Below, in pieces: positions 22,580-32,950 of a stretch of DNA of 64,000 bases. Source of the stretch: Maniola hyperantus. Its lineage: Eukaryota; Arthropoda; Insecta; Lepidoptera; Nymphalidae. The stretch spans positions 6,878,666 through 6,942,665 of the forward strand of contig NC_048557.2 of NCBI RefSeq assembly GCF_902806685.2. Direction: 5' to 3'. Positions within the stretch are counted from its first letter, which is position 1. Each line of letters opens with the position of its first letter. Under the pieces are notes generated by a model, which made no database searches, had not been told where the DNA came from, and saw nothing but the letters and a program-made list of their open reading frames with translations. The position numbers and the translations under genes were made by a program.

Positions 22580-22789
22580 AGTAGGTACACCTACCTATTT
22601 CATTCACACATGTAACATTTTGAAAAGCAGACTACCTATCTTTTCAAAACAGCTGATTCAAAATAAAAAGTTAAAAAAGGTAGGTATGTAGGTAAAATTG
22701 AAATAAATCATCGATCGCATATTTGTTAAGAAAAGTTTGGGTTAATAAAATTTCAAGAATTTATGATCTCTCAGTCAATAATAGTGACC

Positions 22790-22945
22790 GATTTGTATCG
22801 ACAATGCCGATACAAAGAGACCCGAACGCGAGGTTTTATAAACTGTCATCAATGGCTCGCAGAATGGACTTTAAGTATGATATGGTCCAAGATCCCAGTG
22901 TCGCCAGACGTTACTTATTTTCTGAGAAACGAAATGTGTGTGATA
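22790..22945. repeat. Repeat shared with 23597-23720, rearranged
   Basis: ACAAAGAGACCCGAACGCGA and ATGGCTCGCAGAATGGACTT recur in the same orientation at 23658-23720. The part with GTCGCCAGACGTTACTTATT recurs inverted at 23597-23655. Confidence 0.65.
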
Positions 22946-22984
22946 GAATTTTTCTTTATTTATTCCGATACAAGATAGCCCTTG

Positions 22985-23285
22985 ACTGCATTCTCATCTG
23001 GTGATAAGTGATGATGCAGTCTAAGATGGAAGCGGGCTAACTTGGAAGGAGTATGGCAGTTTTTATTAAACCCATACACCTTTGGTTTGTACACGGCATC
23101 GTACCGGAACGCTAAATTGCCTGGCGGCACGGCTCTGCCGGTAGGGTGGCTACTAGCCACGGCCAAAGCCTTGAACCAGAGCAGATCAGAAATTACAAAA
23201 TTCCAAACCCCTGCCGGGAATTGAACCCGGGACCTCCCACTAATAAGACCACAGTGCTTACCACTGGGTCAGGGAGGTTGAATAG
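22985..23285 (-). repeat. tRNA-derived SINE
   Basis: On the minus strand the head has a pol III A box (TGACCCAGTGGTAAG) and B box (GGTTCAATTCCC) about 50 bp apart. A body follows with GCCGTGCCGCCAGGCAATTT and TACAAACCAAAGGTGTATGG, then the tail GACTGCATCATCACTTA. This is a SINE and not a tRNA gene, as the head does not fold into a full cloverleaf. Confidence 0.75.
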
Positions 23286-23596
23286 TGTCAGTGTGCACTT
23301 TTTACGTATCGACATAAGTACTTACCTACGCATATTTGCTGGCTTGTGCCGAGCGCCAATTTAGAGATAGGTATCAATTCCTAAATATACGTAAAAATAT
23401 TACTCACTTTTTAGAAGCCTGAGTGAGGATTTTTATGTAGGTATATTTCCTCAGTATCATAATATAAAAATTAGGACTCTGATTATAACTAAGACTACTT
23501 AGTTAAATGTTGTTTTTTTGCGAGCTTGAAAACGTCTGGCAGAAATCATCGCCTGTTTAGCCTCATAAAGTATGGTAGGGTTTACACTACTGTATC

Positions 23597-23720
23597 CCAC
23601 ACATTTGGTTTCTCAGAAAATAAGTAGCCTCTGGCGACACTGGGTTCTTGGACCCATACAAAGAGACTCGAACGCGAGATTTTATAAACTGTCATCAATG
23701 GCTCGCAGAATGGACTTTAT
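23597..23720. repeat. Rearranged partner of 22790-22945
   Basis: The first 58 bp are inverted and the next 62 bp are direct relative to the partner, meeting at TTGGACCCATACAAAGAGAC. The junction suggests a foldback or template-switch event. Confidence 0.6.
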
Positions 23721-24035
23721 AGCTTGAATGCTTCTTGAAAAGGGACCTCTGGACAATAGGAGCGTTGAGCTCTGGGCATATGGTCCAAGAGTGTATAAAT
23801 TTCAAAAATTGTATTAAGACTGTTGTACCTCGAGTGGCCAGCTTATTGTATAGCTGCAACTGTCTGGGTCGAATAGAATATTTTGTTTGAATATATTTTG
23901 ACATGGGCAATGTGTGTCTCTTGAAATCTATTAATAATTTTAATTATGTTTGACATTTGCTTATTCCACTTTGAATTTACGAAATAAATTATTTTATCCT
24001 ATTATTCTTATTTATCGTCTGCAATCTGAACATTA

Positions 24036-24385
24036 AGGTACGGACAGACGTGCTCAAAAAAAGCGTGCTTTTATGCTAGCTTAATGTTAGCATGCTCATG
24101 CAACTGTTCACATTTGCCAGCAATAAGCATGCTTAAATAAACTGTAGAGTTATATGTTGTATGTTGTACTGAGTACATGCTAATAAGCAAACCCTGTTCA
24201 GACGCGCTCGGAGCACGCCCAAGGCTACCCGCGCCTCAGGTAGCATGCTCGAAAATCAAACGTCGGTTGATTTTTGAGCATGCTCGAAATAAGCATGCTC
24301 ATTACATGACACACGTGCTACTAATGAGCACTTGCTCAATAAAAGCATGCTTTCGTGCTAGTAATGAGCACGTCTGTCCGTACCT
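24036..24385. mobile_element. Non-autonomous DNA transposon with TTA target duplication
   Basis: The termini AGGTACGGACAGACGTGCTC and its inverse match perfectly for about 20 bp. TTA flanks both ends (24033-24035, 24386-24388), as in PIF/Harbinger-type insertions. The interior is crowded with GCATGCTC and GAGCATGC words in both orientations, including a smaller nested hairpin at 24240-24290. Confidence 0.8.
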
Positions 24386-24612
24386 TTATTCAATACCTAT
24401 ATTCTCCTTGTCTGTCAATTGTTTGTGACTTGCTATAAGTACCTACTTATCTAGGTACCTAAAGATCTTTTAGCGTAGTCTATCATAAATATTTAGACTA
24501 GTTATTACCTGACACATAAAACTGTATTAATAATTAATATGCTTCCTATACAAACACCAATTCACGAAAAATATATTAGATTCGTTTACAAAATTGAGTA
24601 GGTAGGTAGGTA

Positions 24613-24902
24613 CCTACTGACGCTAGAAATACCTATTTGCAAAGCTACTCACTCTTGATATATTTATAAAGGAACACATGCTATAAATATTTTCAAATAT
24701 AGGTACCTACTCACTATAGAAATATTTTCAAAGGTACTTTACGCTTGAAATATTTGCAAAAGTACCTACTCACGCTAGGAATATTTGCTAAGGTTCCTCT
24801 ATACCTACTCACGATGCTAGGAATGTTATTTGCAAAGGTAGGTAGTAAGTACCTACCTACTCACGTTAGAAATATTTGCAAAGGTACTCACGCTAGGAAT
24901 AT
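24613..24902 (-). repeat. Tandem array of the exon 3 donor junction
   Basis: Read on the minus strand, the real junction AATATTCCTAGC|GTGAGT is followed by about eight diverged copies of the same 30-50 bp unit (AATATTTCTAAC-GTGAGT, and so on), each with a TTTGCA or TTTGAA spacer. GTGAGT is intact at 24886-24891 (authentic) and at 24859-24864, 24807-24812, 24768-24773, 24709-24714 and 24647-24652. The copy at 24768 is identical to the authentic site over 18 bp. Confidence 0.85.
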
Positions 24903-25072
24903 TATCGTTATTGCACACGTTTTCACTGAGCAGGCGATCCCGAATCTCCCAGGCGAAGATTGACGGGCACTCCCGCTTGTAGTCGGCTATCTTCTGCACC
25001 ACCGGGGTCGTCGCGACCCGCGGCTTCGACCCGCCGATCGCGCGGGGCTTTATTGACCCCGTCTCGTAGTAC
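24892..25072 (-). CDS. toy: toy/Pax6 exon 3: second half of the paired domain
   Basis: The acceptor GTTGGCAG precedes G TAC TAC GAG; the single leading G completes the arginine codon started by exon 2. It encodes 60 residues, YYETGSIKPRAIGG to NNDNIPS, and ends in phase 0 before the donor GTGAGT. This is the linker and the C-terminal (RED) helix-turn-helix of the paired domain, which contacts DNA in this transcription factor for eye and head development. SIKPRAIG and TTPVVQKIADYKREC match my memory of fly toy rather than eyeless. The remaining paired-domain residues (VSSINRVL in family members) must be in an exon left of this window. The donor is the first unit of a tandem array of donor copies. 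Confidence 0.95.
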
Positions 25073-25310
25073 CTGCCAACAAAAACCAAAATTGCAGACA
25101 GGTGTTAAAGTAAACTATGTGCATACCTTTAAGGCAGATCTACACTTGCGCACGCGCACGAATTATGCACACAACGTGCATCATAAGAACATAATGCGGA
25201 CGTGACCACGAGTGGTTTGCGAGCGGTTCACGTGCTTGTTGTAGGCATTTAAGTCATGGTGTGCACATGTTCGTGAGTTTTCGGGAGTGAATACAACATG
25301 ATTACAGTAG

Positions 25311-25493
25311 GTACGCGGCTGAAAGTAATGTACATCGGCCTTTAGAATGACATTTCGGCTTTGTAGAGCGTTGTCTCTGTCACTCATATCTACCTATAAT
25401 ATGACGTTTTCTCGGTCTCAACGACAGGGACAACGCTCTACAAATCTGCTATCTCCTTCTAAAGGTCGATGTACATCACTTTCGGCCGCGTAC
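25311..25493. mobile_element. Palindromic MITE, family M2
   Basis: GTACGCGGCTGAAAGTAATG at the left matches the inverted right end (CATCACTTTCGGCCGCGTAC). The arms are about 65 bp and imperfect. It lies 239 bp upstream of exon 3. Confidence 0.8.
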
Positions 25494-25518
25494 TGTACTT
25501 ATACCTGTACCTGTGGTG

Positions 25519-25730
25519 TACACACGAGTAGATATATAGACCAGAGGGGAAGCTTCATACTAGCGGCTGGCTGTAGGTTCACTCACTCTAGCGCAGCTCA
25601 CGCACACCACGACGTGTCACGGACGCTCCGTTTGCCGCCAAACTGGGCGCACGGAGCGTCCGTGGCACGTCGTGGTGTGCGTGAGCTAGTGTGAAGCTTC
25701 CCCTCTGGTCTATAATATCTACTCGTGTGC
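25519..25730. mobile_element. Long palindromic element (M4)
   Basis: Both arms carry CACGAGTAGATAT, ACCAGAGGGGAAGCTTCA and CTCACGCACACCACGACGTG in inverted order, meeting around GACGCTCCGTTTGCC. The arms are about 95 bp, highly similar, with a short GC-rich centre. Only one copy is seen here. Confidence 0.75.
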
Positions 25731-25909
25731 CTACTGCCTACACTTTCGCGATATGCACGTGCGCAGTCACATTGACGTGTGTATAGGTAAGTATATTCGA
25801 TTACGTGTTTTGTGCACGATTCGTTCGGGTACGCAAGCAACACCTTTGGATCTAATTTGTCGCAAAATCTACACTATATTATATAGTAGACACATTTTTA
25901 GAAATCAAT

Positions 25910-26333
25910 ATTAAAAACCGGCCAGGTGCGAGTCAGGCTCGCGCAATGAGGGTTCCGTACTACAGTCGTATTTTTTCGACATTTTGCACGATAATTCAAA
26001 AACTATGACGCATAAAAATAAATAAAAACCTGTTTTATAATGTAAAGGTGAAGACCTTTCATATGATACCCCACTTGATATAGTCACTCACTTCGAAAGT
26101 TGAAAATACTAGTTATTAGTTCATGACCACAATTTTTTTTTTGTGTGATCTAACCCTAAATTCACGGTTTTCAGATTTTTCCCAAATGTCAGCTATAAGA
26201 TCTACCTGCCAAATTTCATGATTCTAGGTCAACGGGAAGTACCCTGTAGGTTTCTTGACAGACAGACAGACAGACAACAAAGTGATCCTATAAGGGTTCC
26301 GTTTTTCTATTTGACGTACGGAACCCTAAAAAT
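25910..26333 (+). repeat. Family C dispersed repeat, full length
   Basis: It runs from AAAAACCGGCCAGGTGCGAG through TTTTTCGACATTTTGCACGA, ATACCCCACTTGATATAGTC, GGTCAACGGGAAGTACCCTG and (CAGA)n to ACGGAACCCTAAAAAT. Both ends carry GGGTTCCGT in opposite senses. About ten full or partial copies occur in the window. It has no coding capacity. It is a common intronic repeat type in Lepidoptera as far as I recall. Confidence 0.8.
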
Positions 26334-26993
26334 AAACCTTAACACCTAAAGAATTGAAAATTTTCCTTTGTATTGCTATACTCTACCTACTAGTTATAAG
26401 TAAGAGTTAGAATTCGAAATAACGATTTTAGCATTCACATTTAGTTCTATAGAAATTACAACCCTAGTTTTTCCATCCCCTTAGAAGTTTAGAATGTACT
26501 GAGTTGGTACTTAATATTTTCAAATCTCTTAGTATAAATACTACCTACGTATGTTGCATTTACTATAGAAAACACCCGACCTACTTGAACAGCATTAGCT
26601 CACAATTACGAATATAATCCAAAACTATCCCCTTATTTCGAGTACCTATACAAATATATTTAACCAACATAATTAATACTTCTATAAAATAAAAGGCAAA
26701 CCAAAATAATCTTTATTAACATTAGAATAAGGCGGTAGAAAATTTTGTCAGAGGCATTTGTAAAGCTGTCAGGATAGAGGATGTACTCCAAGTGACGGTA
26801 TTGTTGCTATCGACATGTGTCGATATTTGCAGAATGTCGATGGGGAAGATACGATTGTCGAATTGGGTGCGTCGATATTTAAGAAATATTGGCGTTTTAT
26901 TGTCAGGGGGTTTAAGGATTTATTAATTCTTGACGCTTTCATAAAGAAATTGCGTTTTCTTGGATTGGTAGCCTCAATGTGGCTAGTTCCGTA

Positions 26994-27126
26994 GTACACA
27001 ACCTCTAAACTAAACTAAAATGGCACGTCTAAATCTATTGCTATCCATTTCATAATGTTACCTACTTGCGGAAAAGAATAGCACTAAAAGACCTGTTAAT
27101 TTAGTTTAGTTTAGATATTGTGTACA
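26994..27126. mobile_element. MITE, family M5 (133 bp)
   Basis: The termini GTACACAACCTCTAAACTAA and TTAGATATTGTGTAC are inverted. A core TCTAAATCTATTGCTATCC and its partial inverse AGAATAGCACTAAAAGA follow. Other copies are at 51368 and 61759. Confidence 0.75.
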
Positions 27127-27689
27127 AGAGAATCGGCCTCAGTGTTCACGACGGGTACCTATCTAAAGTCACGAGGTTTAGCAGTTCTAAATTAAATTAT
27201 GTTTGCCTGTCCTTCTTATAGTAGGTACCACTGGTAAGAAATGATGCGAATGGTCGAAAATTTAGTTGCCCTCAGAATCAGTGCCACTGTCCTCAAGAGC
27301 TCTATAAACTTAGTTAAAAATAAATCAAAACTAATATAAGCACCCATTACGCATCTGTATTCTGTGACGGGTGACCCCAGGGCCCTACGCGAAAACGATT
27401 ACGCTCAGCCCGCGGCGCCTCTCGTCTGTAATAACCGTTTAATGGCACTCCACAATAAAGTAAACATCATTGTATCGACAGATGACATGTATTTGATAGT
27501 ATCTAACTGTTTATTTGGGAATTGGGGGTTGATATTGTTTGTTTAAGAATTCCTTACGAATGCGTTTGGTGACACCAAACGTAAGGAATGGAATGTAACG
27601 GCTTTTACTTTTGGTAAAGATGGCTAGCAAAAAATTGCCCCGATTACGGTTTTTTTAAATCTATATGTAGTTTATATTCTTATATTATA

Positions 27690-28023
27690 TTTATAAAAGG
27701 AAAAGCTGACTGACTGACTGACTGATCTATCAACGCACAGCTCAAACCACTTGACGGACGGAGCTGAAATTCATGATATCCACTATGAAAGAATTCTAGA
27801 AAATTAGTGAGAGTTCGATATAGGTAACAGCTTCAAAAATGACGGACTTTCATACAAACTTTCAGCCCCTATTTAACCGCCTTATAGGAGTGGAATTTCC
27901 AAGAACCTTTTCTTATTGAATCACAAGGTTGTAAAAGAAACCTAGAGTCAAAATTTCAAGTTTCTAACTCTAGCGCTGTGCGTTGATAGACCAGTCAGTC
28001 AGTCAGTCAGTCTTTTTATACAT
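27690..28023. repeat. Foldback-like repeat with family B tails at both ends
   Basis: The left end AAAAGCTGACTGACTGACTG then GATCTATCAACGCACAGC reappears inverted at the right end (GCTGTGCGTTGATAGACCAG then (TCAG)n TTTTTATA). The middle is unlike other family B copies. Confidence 0.65.
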
Positions 28024-28248
28024 ATTGTAATATTCGTAACGGTTGAAGAGCTCGTTCAATGCATATTAAATAGCATTAAAACGCCAGGGGTCAAAGATTT
28101 GTATGTAGATAACCGATCACAGCGGGTGATATGATTTCAACACTTATCTGATACTGTTTGACTTTGAAATGGTTAACTGTTTTAGCTACTGATTGGTACG
28201 GATTTGGTCAAATAAAAAAAAATTGCTCAAATAGCAATTGTGTGCAAA

Positions 28249-28470
28249 TAAAAACCGGCCAAGTGCGCAATGAGGGTTCCGCACTACAGTCGTATTTTTT
28301 CGACATTTTGCATGATAATTTAAAAACTATGATGCATAAAAATAAATAAAAATCTGTTTTAGAATGTACAGGTGAAGACCTTTCATATGATACCCCACTT
28401 GATATAGTCACTCACTTCGAAAGTTGAAAATACTAATTATTAGTTCATGACCACAATTTTTTTTGTGTGT
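28249..28470 (+). repeat. Family C repeat, 5' half
   Basis: AAAACCGGCCAAGTGCGCAA through GTTCATGACCACAATTTTTT, then it stops; the second half is missing. Confidence 0.75.
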
Positions 28471-29635
28471 TTGTATTAGTTCTAGTAGTATCTAAATAAA
28501 CAATACTGTTATGGTTAGTAATGTATATATATTTAAATATGTATATTTTTACTTACTGCATATTATTCCAGGATAATCTGGGACAAAAGAGACAACGTAT
28601 CAGTTATTGCACTTTTCATCTAGATATATTATTTCAAAATATCGATTTCTCAAAAGGATTAAATAATATAATATTTTGTTCTCAAAGATAATTTCTTTAT
28701 ATTTTATAGAGAAACAAAAATTCAGGTAGGTATAACCTGACAAAATATCAATATGGAGATTATGTCCTCGAATTTTTTTGTTCAACTTATATATTTTCAA
28801 TGTGTAAGTAAAAATATACATAATAATATGTTACAGTTATCTAAAGAAGCACTTAATTTAAAAGAGCTTAAAAATTATTAAATTCATATAATTATTATAA
28901 CAATACCTACCTATTATAATATTAAACAGTAACCATTTCTATGTGCCACATAGTGAGCTTTTTTGATACTTGGGTATTTATACATTATAATTACTACGTA
29001 GATACATAACATATTGTGTTCGTAAAATAAAGAGACTAGGTACGCATACCTTCCAAAAGCAATGTAAAATAGTTTTTCAAGATAAGCGCTCTAAAAGTTT
29101 TGTTGATAACGATCGAAAGTTAAAAAAAAACCGAGAGTGTAAATTAAAAAGCGAAATCAGTAGAAAAGTAGTAAAGAGCTAAAATCAAATGAGAACTTGG
29201 CGCCTAGCAGGAGGGCTCCTTAATTAGGATTCCCGCCACGCTTGCCCTTTGCGAGGCCCTAAGGAACGGAACCCTTTACGTAATTGGCACGATAAGAATT
29301 TTAGGGGTGTGTGGGAAATGCATTCGCATTTCGCAGCCGCGGTTAATTCCTTTTCGTTTACACTTTACCTAACTACTGTTAGTAGGTATTGGAATGCTAG
29401 GATCATAAAGACGTATACCTACAGATGTTAGATATAAGTCCCGCAAATTGCTATTGCGCTGGAACCAAGTCCAACCAAGCCAAAATAAAAATTATACCAC
29501 CAGTTCGAAACTTTAGTCTAGCGCTGACGTCACTAAAACGGCGGCCACGCGCATTAGCAATTTGTGGGTCTTATACTGACCTTATTTTTGCTTTCTTTTA
29601 CTCTATTTGTCAATGGTTCGCCCTTTCCTACTAGC

Positions 29636-29770
29636 ATAAAAATAAATAAAATAAAATAAAAATCTTTTTTATTTGAATAAACTTTTACAAGTACTTACGA
29701 ATAGTCGGATGCATCTACCACTGGTTCGGAATGCCTTTCCTACCGAGAAGAACCAGCGCGAAATAGTCCG
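29636..29770 (+). repeat. Family F repeat
   Basis: TTTGAATAAACTTTTACAAG, CACTGGTTCGGAATGCCTTT and CCGAGAAGAACCAGCG match the copy at 20845. Confidence 0.7.
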
Positions 29771-30344
29771 AAAATATATACTTAGTCCGAATAGCGAAAG
29801 TCGCGTGTATCACTACTAATCCGATTTTAATATAAATCTTTCACCATGAAAGCCACTTCATCCAGAAGTTCACGCCTTACTTGAATAATGAGTCCCAAAA
29901 AACCGGCAAAATTTTATTTTACTTAGAAATATTTCAATTTTTTTTTTGGGGATTTTTATTACCATTACACGCATCAACGCGAACAAAAGACCAAAAGTCA
30001 ATTTGGGACAATAAAGAAATTTAAAAAACGTCAATCAAAACGACTAGACTTTTAATACAGGGTGTACCTTTCAGGGCTGTCCCACGACCGCCCCTAAATA
30101 AACGCGATAAAAGGGAAAATAATAATATTTGCCAGTAATTGGCGCCCCTGCTGGCAATTGCACTTCAAGAGATCTTGTAGGAAAGTGATTTTTGTTTTGG
30201 GGCTGTTATTATTTTGTAATGTTTGCTCGTTGAGGTATTGATTGCTATAATAAAGCTTGAAGGACTTGACCTAAGTATTTTGCTGAACAGATTTGGTCAT
30301 TTCTTTTAAATGATGATTTTTAGGCATTGATGTTGGAATCCCCC

Positions 30345-30725
30345 TCTACTTTAGGTATCACTTCGTTGTCTGTCTGTCGTGTCTGTTAAGAAACCTACGA
30401 GCATAGGGTATTTCCCGTTGACCTAGAATCATGAGATTTGGCAGGTAGGTTAAGTCTTATAGCTCACTTAATCGTGAATTTGTGGTTACATTATCAAAAA
30501 AAAATGGGTTCATGAACAAATAATTACCTAGTATTTTCAATTTTCAAAGTAAGATAATATACCAAGTGGGGTATCATATGAAAGGGCTATACCTATACAT
30601 TCTAAAACAGATTTTTATTTATTTTTATGCATAATAGTTTTTGATTTATCATGCAAAATGTCTCAAAAATACGATTGTAGTACGGAACCCTCGTGCGCGA
30701 GTCTGACACGCACTTGACCGGTGTA
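30345..30725 (-). repeat. Family C repeat
   Basis: Inverted copy from the TCACTTCGTTGTCTGTCTGT side to GACACGCACTTGACCGGTGT. The outer GGGTTCCG end is missing. Confidence 0.75.
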
Positions 30726-32045
30726 GCTACGTCCAATGCCTACGAAACATCAGCTTACCAAACAAGATATGAAAATGAAACAATTGATACGCAGATTGAG
30801 TTTTAACAGCAATAGGATTGGGCATTTCAATAAACACTCGAGTGTAGAGGGCCAAAATCCTCCGGCATCAAACCGATAAAATCGCAATCAAACGATAAAG
30901 GATATAACCTCCCCAAAATTAGTGGGCACCCCACTGTCAGCGCCCGATGTCGATTCCCACCTTATACCTACCCGCTGAGCGCACTTCATTCAAACAAAAA
31001 CAATACAAACTATGGGAATGCAAACTTTTTGTATTGATTAAGTCATTGAAATTCTTCAATTCCTTACTTTTATATTGTTCACGCCTTTGTATGGTTCCTT
31101 AGGAGGTATGTATGGGAACGCCACCAATTTGTTCGCGTGGCCCAACTATGACCTCACCTTGGAAAGTCGGAATCTTAGAATATTGGACAGCCGGGGCGAC
31201 AATCGATTCTTTGCCCTTTGTTATATCAACAATAGGTTTTGTGCTAAATAATTCATTTATTCGCGTAATAGTACTCGATTTAATTGTTGGGTGCCCTTTG
31301 GTTAATACTGTAGACTTTGGATTTGACACTGAAGAATTGGATTAGTGTTGCTTTAAATGGGATTCGGTATTGTTGGGTACAAAGTGGATTTGGATTGATT
31401 TGCCTTGAAATAGTTTAAGAAATATCAAGTTACATTTTCTTCTAATCTTTAGCTTAATTTTTCTGTGTACTCTAATTTATTAATATTCACCACAGAATAC
31501 TATGTACATAGGATATTCACAGAGTACAGTGTTGCTAACTTTGGAATTTAATTTCATGGGATTCCTGGTTTACTTATATCTCACAGTAGCACTTCCTGAA
31601 TGCGTTAAACGTCCAAAGCATCATTTATTAATTTGCCTACACGAACTTGACCAAGCACGATCAGTGGGACAATGGATTCCCGTATCTTCTTCATCAGCAA
31701 AGCATTGCAAAAGCCGCAAGAACGATTTATTGGTAGCTCGGACTGTTGATTTTAAAATTCTCTCTATTTCTCCGTTGAAGAAGTGAAATGCGATAGAGCA
31801 AAGATCTAAAAAAAACTACGAGACATTTCTACGCGATTAATAGCCTCATAATAAGGTGACAGAAGAGCTGGGTCAGTTTTTGCGCAACGGATCAACCTGC
31901 CAGCGCCGAAATGCAGCCAGTATTCTTGGCACCATTCCACGCGGGCATGATTTGTATATTCATTAGATAAGTCTAGCTTTATTGTACCTAATATTTTCAT
32001 TAAAAAGCAAAGATCTTAAGTATAAAGATGTGTATAGCTACTGAC

Positions 32046-32271
32046 CTGCCTAGTATCTTGGACACGCAGCCGTTGGAGACCTGCAGAATCCTGCTGATAT
32101 CACACGGCCTCGCCCCCGAGTGGGCCAACTCCACGATCTTTTGCCTCGTGGAGTCAGGTAAGGGTCTGCCGTTGACGTAGACCCCTCCCAGCTGGTTGAT
32201 GCCGCTGTGTCCGGCTGATGAGCACCCGAAGAGGGCTCCGCCGCCCATCGCCGCACTATGCATCAGCTCAT
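32046..32271 (-). CDS. toy: toy/Pax6 exon 2: first half of the paired domain
   Basis: The acceptor TTTCCTCCTCTAG is followed by AT GAG CTG; the two leading bases complete a codon with the last G of exon 1 (GAT, Asp). The exon encodes (D)ELMHSAAMGGGALFGCSSA, then the paired domain from GHSGINQLGGVYVNGRPLPD to VSKILGR. The final AG is completed by exon 3, and the donor is GTCAGT. This is the beta-hairpin and N-terminal (PAI) helix-turn-helix that gives Pax proteins most of their sequence specificity. VYVNGRPLPDST and the LFGCS-AGHSGINQ lead-in point to toy rather than eyeless, from memory. The reading frame is 226 nt with consistent phases at both ends. Confidence 0.96.
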
Positions 32272-32776
32272 CTAGAGGAGGAAATACTGTGTGTGACTTA
32301 TAGATATACCTACTAGTGGTTCGCCCCGAACCTTGCGATATCCAATAATTCATATAAGATAGTTTTAACTAGGTATATATATTGGTACTGATTCTGAGTA
32401 CAACTAAATTTTAGAGTATTCGCATCCTATTTCTACTAATGTAATATGAAAAGGACAGACACAGTTTGACAGTTTTAAAATTAATTTTGAGACGTCAATC
32501 CCCGTGACCTTAGCCGCCAGTCGCGAGCCTACTGTTTCAAGTAGCGTGCACTAAAATTTAATCTTTAAATGTAAAATTCATGTTCCGTCCTTTTTTAGCA
32601 ATATTAAAAAGAAAAGCATGCAGATACTCTAAATTTAGTTTAGAGAAAGACAACAGAATCAGCGCCATTTGATAGTTAACTTTTATACATAAGACGCAAA
32701 AAGAATTTTGGCAAACTAAATTTTGAGTTTTAGTAGGTAGGTATAAATAGCAATTAGTCTTTATATCGCCAAATAA

Positions 32777-32950
32777 TGAGCCTCAATAGCTCAACCGGTA
32801 AATGAGTGGACTGAAAACCGAAAGGTCGACGGTTCAAACCCCACCCGTTGCACTATTGTCGTACCTACTTCTAGCACAAGCCTGACGATTAGTTGAAGAG
32901 GAAAGGGGAATATTAGTCATTAACATGGCTAATATTCTTTAAAAAAAAAA
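32777..32950 (+). repeat. tRNA-derived SINE, family D
   Basis: The A box TAGCTCAACCGG and B box GGTTCAAACCCC are spaced as in a pol III promoter. A body ATTGTCGTACCTACTTCTAG and the tail TGGCTAATATTCTTT(A)n follow. Other copies are at 40421, 42950 and 46685. Confidence 0.8.

Larger units (their letters stand above)
1..24891 (-). other. toy: toy/Pax6 intron 3 (part, runs off the left edge)
   Basis: Everything left of the exon 3 donor (24891) belongs to this intron, because no later Pax6 exon (end of paired domain, homeodomain) is visible here. It holds the LTR retrotransposon 686-10144 and many repeats listed separately. Stretches over 300 bases where I see no gene and no clear repeat: 11123-11750, 12300-12740 (with a GC-rich block near 12530-12660), 12960-13620, 14190-14950, 15170-16120 (GC-rich near 15690-15830), 16340-18020 (a lone tRNA B-box-like stretch near 17200), 19220-20390, 21060-22400 and 23725-24030. 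CpG-rich, repeat-free 21165-21480 is the best candidate regulatory block. Intron assignment is an inference from the exon order. Confidence 0.75.
25073..32045 (-). other. toy: toy/Pax6 intron 2 (about 7.0 kb)
   Basis: It is bounded by donor GTCAGT (exon 2) and acceptor GTTGGCAG (exon 3), phase 2. It contains M2 and M4 palindromes near exon 3, family C copies and an M5 MITE. Stretches without recognised repeats: 26335-26990, 27130-27690 (GC-rich 27360-27440), 28480-29635 (a CpG-rich block at 29180-29350 contains TTAATTAG), 29770-30350 and 30730-32045. At 31085-31800 both strands have moderately open frames that I do not recognise. Confidence 0.85.

Noticed and set aside
22351..22590. Two minus-strand frames rich in Arg, Ala and His
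   Set aside because: They read through the GC-rich palindrome of family P, whose composition lacks stop codons.
1..24600. Pax6 homeodomain exon (WFSNRRAKWRR) on the minus strand
   Set aside because: I looked for the reverse complement of this conserved block and of SINRVLRNL and did not find either; the exons are presumably left of the window.
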